Shown: positions 60,764-64,000 of the stretch, piece after piece
How positions within the stretch are numbered: position 1 is the first letter of the stretch
How the letters are laid out: every line of letters begins with the position of its first letter
NCBI GenBank assembly: GCA_963825415.1
Contig: CAWGTD010000003.1
Location: 682,001 to 746,000, forward strand
Direction of reading: 5' to 3'
Origin: BP-464 sp963825415
GTDB taxonomy: Bacteria > Actinomycetota > Thermoleophilia > Solirubrobacterales > Solirubrobacteraceae
DNA length: 64,000 nucleotides
Translations under genes and position numbers: made by a program
The notes under the pieces: generated by a model
Seen by the model: the letters and a program-made list of their open reading frames with translations, nothing else
Told to the model about the DNA's origin: nothing
Databases searched by the model: none

Positions 60764-60775
60764 GGCGACGGCAGG

Positions 60776-61636
60776 CTAGCGCTGGCCCGCGATGGCCTCC
60801 AATCGTGCAGCCAGGCGCCCCATCCCCAGATCGCCCGCCGCAGCGGCCCCGTTCGCCCAATCCGTGGGCCGATCGCGGGGTCGTTTCACCGGCACGTGGA
60901 CGAGCGTTGCGATCTCCTTGAACGACCGCAGCTCGTCGGCCTGGTCGCGCAGCGCGGCCGCCACGCGCGGTCGTTCCTTGTCCGCGTTTGCGATCGCCTG
61001 CTCGAGCGTTCCGTGGACGCGCAGCAGCTCGCCGGCTCCCTTCTCGCCGATGCCGCGCGCTCCCGGCAGCCCGTCGGAGGGGTCGCCGCGCAGGGCGATG
61101 AAGTCGGGCACCTGCTCGGGGTCGACCTTGTAGCGCTCGCGCACGCCCTTGGCGTCGATCACGGTCGGGCCGTCCTTGCCGCCCGGGAACAGGACGACGA
61201 CGTTCTTGCCGACGCACTGGAACATGTCGCGATCGCCGGTGAACAGCACCGCGGTGCCGCCGGCCTGCACCTCGACGGTGGCCAGGCTGCCCAGCAGATC
61301 GTCGGCCTCCAGGGTGTCGTGGCCGAGCACGGTCCAGCCGAGGGCTTCGAAGAAGTCGGGTCCGCGCTCCCACTGGTGAACGAGCTCCTCCGGCATCGGG
61401 GGCCGGTCGGAGTGGTAGGGCGGGTAGAGCTCTGTCCGGTAGACGGCCGCCTCGGCGCCGAAGCAGAGGACCACCGCGCGCGGCTTGTGCCGCTCGACCG
61501 CCCAGAGGACCTGGTTGGCGCAGCCGAGCAGCGCGTTGACGGGGCGGCCGTCGGCGCCCTTGATCGAGCTCGGCAGGGCGTGGAAGGCGCGGTAAAGCAG
61601 CGACGGCGCGTCGACGGCGAGCAGTGGACCGGCCAC
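60776..61636 (-). CDS. Stand-alone 5'-3' exonuclease (PolA N-terminal type)
   Basis: Flap/5' nuclease without a polymerase domain, 286 residues. Metal-binding acids are in LLAVDAPSLLYRAFHALPSS, DTLEADDLLGSLA and FTGDRDMFQ. The helix-hairpin-helix part reads DPSDGLPGARGIGEKGAGEL. The start is GTG at 61634-61636. It likely helps remove primers or repair DNA. It is divergent from the MaoC gene with 25 bases between starts. Confidence 0.93.
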   Translation of the reverse strand: MAGPLLAVDAPSLLYRAFHALPSSIKGADGRPVNALLGCANQVLWAVERHKPRAVVLCFGAEAAVYRTELYPPYHSDRPPMPEELVHQWERGPDFFEALGWTVLGHDTLEADDLLGSLATVEVQAGGTAVLFTGDRDMFQCVGKNVVVLFPGGKDGPTVIDAKGVRERYKVDPEQVPDFIALRGDPSDGLPGARGIGEKGAGELLRVHGTLEQAIANADKERPRVAAALRDQADELRSFKEIATLVHVPVKRPRDRPTDWANGAAAAGDLGMGRLAARLEAIAGQR

Positions 61637-61661
61637 GCCCTGACCCTAATAGGCTGGCCGC

Positions 61662-62117
61662 ATGCTCACGATCAGCGGGCTGGACGAGCTTCGATCCAAG
61701 GTCGGCGAGGAGCTCGGCGTCAGCGATTGGTACGACATCACCCAGGAGGGCATCGACGGGTTCGCCGAGGCGACCGGGGACGACCAGTGGATCCACGTCG
61801 ATCCCGAACGGGCCAAGGAAACGCCGTTCGGCGGCACGATCGCCCACGGCCTCTACACGCTCTCCCTCGGGCCCCAGTTCTCCTACGCGATGTTCTCCCT
61901 GGAGGGCGTGGCCTTCGGTCTGAACTACGGCTATGACCGCATCCGCTTCCCGGCGCCGGTGCCGGTCGGCTCGCGCGTGCGGATGCGAGCGACCCTGGCG
62001 GCCGTCGACGACATCCCCGGCGGGGTGCAGTTCAGGGTCACCCAGACCTTCGAGCTCGAGGGCGGCGAAAAGCCCGTGTGCGTGGCCGAGGCGCTCGCCC
62101 GGGCCTACTCCGGCTAG
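61662..62117 (+). CDS. MaoC-like hot-dog dehydratase
   Basis: Enoyl-CoA hydratase-type protein, 151 residues. It has VSDWYDITQEGIDGFAEATG, DDQWIHVDPERAKETPFGG, the catalytic loop TIAHGLYTLSLGPQF, and GYDRIRFPAPVPVGSRVR. The acyl-CoA is unknown. Its TAG directly abuts the stop codon of the convergent SpoIID gene. Confidence 0.93.
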   Translation: MLTISGLDELRSKVGEELGVSDWYDITQEGIDGFAEATGDDQWIHVDPERAKETPFGGTIAHGLYTLSLGPQFSYAMFSLEGVAFGLNYGYDRIRFPAPVPVGSRVRMRATLAAVDDIPGGVQFRVTQTFELEGGEKPVCVAEALARAYSG

Positions 62118-63590
62118 TTAGAGCCGGACGACCGGGCCGGTCTCGCCGTTGAAGGCGATCCGGTAGGCGCCCGGGTGCAGGGCGGCGAAGCGGTAGCGGC
62201 CGCGGCCGTCGACGCCGGTCGACGCGACCGTGTGCCAGCGGCCCGCCGCGCGGCGCTGGAGCTTGACGCGCGTGCCCTTGCGGGCGGGCATGACGCGGCC
62301 CGACACGCCGCCGGCGATCCGGTAGGCCGCGGCGCGCGCGCCGCCGGTGCCGTCGGAACCGCTCGAGCCGCCGGGCGGCTGGACGCCGCCGGTCTGCTCG
62401 TCGCTGGGCGGGGCCTCGGGCTCGGCCGGCGTCTCGGGTTCCTTGGGCGGCGGGGTGGAGCCGGAGCTGATGACCGAGAACGTCGCCCACGTGTCATAGA
62501 GGCCGAAGCGCGCGCGCAGCGTCGGGCCCGTGACCCGGGTGCGCCCGCGCGAGCCCACGACGTCGGCGTAGACGACGCGCGGCGACTTGCCGCGCCGGAC
62601 CACCGAGACGCCGCGGAACGTGCCCTTGACCAGCCCGCGCAGGCGCGAGGCGGCCTGACTCATCGTCATCCGGATCGGGCCCCAGCGATGGCGCGGCGAG
62701 GTGTTGTCGTAGGGATCGCTCACGCTCTTCAGCCACGGCTTGGGCGTCGAGCCGACGAAGGAGTTCTCGACGTCCTCGGTGCGGCCGCCGGACGTCGAGA
62801 AGAAGTACGTGACGACGGGCTTGCCCTGGTACGTCACCACCTCGTCGGCGGTCGCCGCCACGGCCGCCTCGGTGCTCGGGGTCTCGGCGATGATCCCGCG
62901 GTAGACCTGCGAGCGCGTGTCGGCGAACTGGTCGTAGCCCGTGTTCGCGCCACCGGTCGTGATCGCGTACGTGCGTGCGGCGACCGCCTGGGCCTCCAGC
63001 GCGGCCGCCGGCCACGAGGACGGGCTCTCGGCGCCGACGACGCCGCGGACGTAGTTCTCCAGGCCCACCGCGTTCACGGACATCAGCGTCCCGACCGCGG
63101 TAGCCCGGAACTCCAGCGCGCCGCGATAGCGCCCGCTGGTGACGCCGTTCTGGGCGCGGCCGCGCAACCTCAGCGGCCCGTCGCCGGTCACCCGCAACGG
63201 GGACGAGAAGGTCTGCAGCGTCCGGCCGCTCGGGGAGCGCAGCGCGACGCCACCCAGCCCCGACGGCGCCACCGAATACGTGGTCTCGGGGTTGAGGTTC
63301 CGCTCTCCCGCGTGGTTGGCGCCGTTGAACGAGGCGCTGCGCCCGGTCTGCATCAGCACTCGGACCACCTCGCCCGCGGGCGCTTGGCCCAGCGACGTAC
63401 CCGTGTAGTAGTGGGCGAGGATGAAACGGTGGTCCTTGCCGTGCAGCGAGTAGCCGTAGGCCCCGTACTGGCTCATTCCCACGCCGTGGCCGAAACCCGC
63501 TCCGCGCACGATGAAGCGCGAGGCGGCATGGGCGGGCGCGGCGACAAAAGCCGCGCCGATGACTGCAATCAGGGCGATGGTACGTTGCAT
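62118..63590 (-). CDS. SpoIID/LytB-domain secreted protein
   Basis: Secreted peptidoglycan-active protein (SpoIID family lytic transglycosylase-like), 490 residues. A signal peptide (about 1-22) leads to GFGHGVGMSQYGAYGYSL and then VNAVGLENYVRGVVGAESPS, SWPAAALEAQAVAARTYAI. FFSTSGGRTEDVENSFVG follows. A Pro/Gly/Glu linker (about 380-425) and a C-terminal beta domain (PEGA-like) end it. The ATG is at 63588-63590. It diverges from the acetolactate synthase-like gene with 28 bases between starts. Confidence 0.93.
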   Translation of the reverse strand: MQRTIALIAVIGAAFVAAPAHAASRFIVRGAGFGHGVGMSQYGAYGYSLHGKDHRFILAHYYTGTSLGQAPAGEVVRVLMQTGRSASFNGANHAGERNLNPETTYSVAPSGLGGVALRSPSGRTLQTFSSPLRVTGDGPLRLRGRAQNGVTSGRYRGALEFRATAVGTLMSVNAVGLENYVRGVVGAESPSSWPAAALEAQAVAARTYAITTGGANTGYDQFADTRSQVYRGIIAETPSTEAAVAATADEVVTYQGKPVVTYFFSTSGGRTEDVENSFVGSTPKPWLKSVSDPYDNTSPRHRWGPIRMTMSQAASRLRGLVKGTFRGVSVVRRGKSPRVVYADVVGSRGRTRVTGPTLRARFGLYDTWATFSVISSGSTPPPKEPETPAEPEAPPSDEQTGGVQPPGGSSGSDGTGGARAAAYRIAGGVSGRVMPARKGTRVKLQRRAAGRWHTVASTGVDGRGRYRFAALHPGAYRIAFNGETGPVVRL

Positions 63591-63618
63591 AGAGCTTGCC
63601 GAAGGGGAAACACGCCTC

Positions 63619-64000
63619 GTGAGCGATCGACGCGCTTCTGATGTCTTTGTCGAATGCCTCGAGGCCGAGGGCGTCAAGTACGTCTTCGGCATTCCGGGGG
63701 AGGAGACCTTAGACCTCAACGAATCGCTGGCCGCCTCGTCGGTTGCCTTCGTAGGGGTTCGACACGAACAGGGCGGCGCCTACATGGCCGACATGTACGG
63801 CCGTCTGACCGGGCGCGCCGGCGTCTGCCTCGGCACCCTCGGCCCGGGCGCGACGAACCTCATCACCGCGGTGGCCGACGCGTTCCTCGACCGCGCGCCG
63901 CTGGTCGCGCTGACCGGCCAGGCGGACCTCGAGCGCATGCACAAGGAGTCCCACCAGTACATCGACATCGTCGAGATGATGCGGCCGATCACCAAGTGGA
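63619..64000 (+). CDS. Acetolactate synthase-like ThDP enzyme (partial)
   Basis: The N-terminal 127 residues of a thiamine-diphosphate enzyme of the acetolactate synthase group. It starts SDVFVECLEAEGVKYVFGIP after GTG 63619, with GEETLDL, the cofactor-activating Glu in VRHEQGGAYMADMYGRLTGR, and LGTLGPGATNLITAVADAFLD. GAAGGGG about 11 bases upstream supports the start. The rest lies outside the window, so anabolic versus catabolic type cannot be decided. Confidence 0.92.
   Translation, partial: MSDRRASDVFVECLEAEGVKYVFGIPGEETLDLNESLAASSVAFVGVRHEQGGAYMADMYGRLTGRAGVCLGTLGPGATNLITAVADAFLDRAPLVALTGQADLERMHKESHQYIDIVEMMRPITKW

Overview
This window is about 64 kb of very GC-rich, densely coded bacterial chromosome. 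GTG starts are frequent, and most neighbouring genes overlap by 1-8 bases (ATGA, GTGA or TGATG junctions). The high GC, class E-type sortase, RskA-like anti-sigma factor, Cys-containing S18, TreT-type trehalose synthase and System I-like ccm genes point to an actinobacterium. I infer class Thermoleophilia (Solirubrobacter/Conexibacter-like), but the sequence alone does not prove it. Gene content is housekeeping throughout. I see no prophage, insertion sequence, CRISPR array or plasmid gene.

Layout. 1-5766: a minus-strand replication/ribosome block reads rpsF, ssb, (497-base structured gap with terminator), rpsR, rplI, dnaB, a dnaC-like ATPase and purA. 5794-11837: trehalose genes (treT, otsA), then a response regulator / histidine kinase / lipoprotein HtrA operon. 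11860-23296: envelope genes (M28-like membrane protein, sortase, class A PBP, MscS, PIG-V-like glycosyltransferase, CPBP protease, L,D-transpeptidase), with thiL, a HAD phosphatase and a GCS2 ligase. 23321-30005: pyrE, tRNA-Arg(CCU) and a five-gene peptide/nickel-class ABC importer. 30010-33163: nitroreductase, an unknown gene, dtd, galT and a TlpA-like thioredoxin. 33171-39385: an SF2 helicase with a structured leader, an ECF sigma/anti-sigma pair, birA, a SAM hydrolase and two coupled small genes.

39382-49969 is one nearly gap-free minus-strand run: ALDH-like protein, siroheme dehydrogenase, moaC, M32 carboxypeptidase, mog, ccmA, ccmB, ccmC, ccmD-like, hemA, hemC and cobA-hemD. It joins tetrapyrrole synthesis, haem delivery for cytochrome c, and molybdenum cofactor synthesis. 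49998-58378: rarA, TauE, M20 peptidase, DUF1385, a short FtsH, methylmalonyl-CoA epimerase, PAP2 and ychF. 58379-58767 is a non-coding block rich in inverted repeats. 58768-64000: a secreted membrane-anchored GH2, a 5'-3' exonuclease, a MaoC protein, SpoIID and the start of an acetolactate synthase-like gene.

Two points matter most for a user. First, at least seven positions in conserved genes (thiL, dtd twice, sigma factor, cobA-hemD, hemA, GH2) each look like one surplus base. Because all have the same sign and hit essential genes, I favour sequencing or assembly error over real pseudogenes. Second, the few non-coding gaps hold striking inverted-repeat structures, including one element found twice (4416-4457 and 31149-31195). 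These are the best candidates for something undescribed here.
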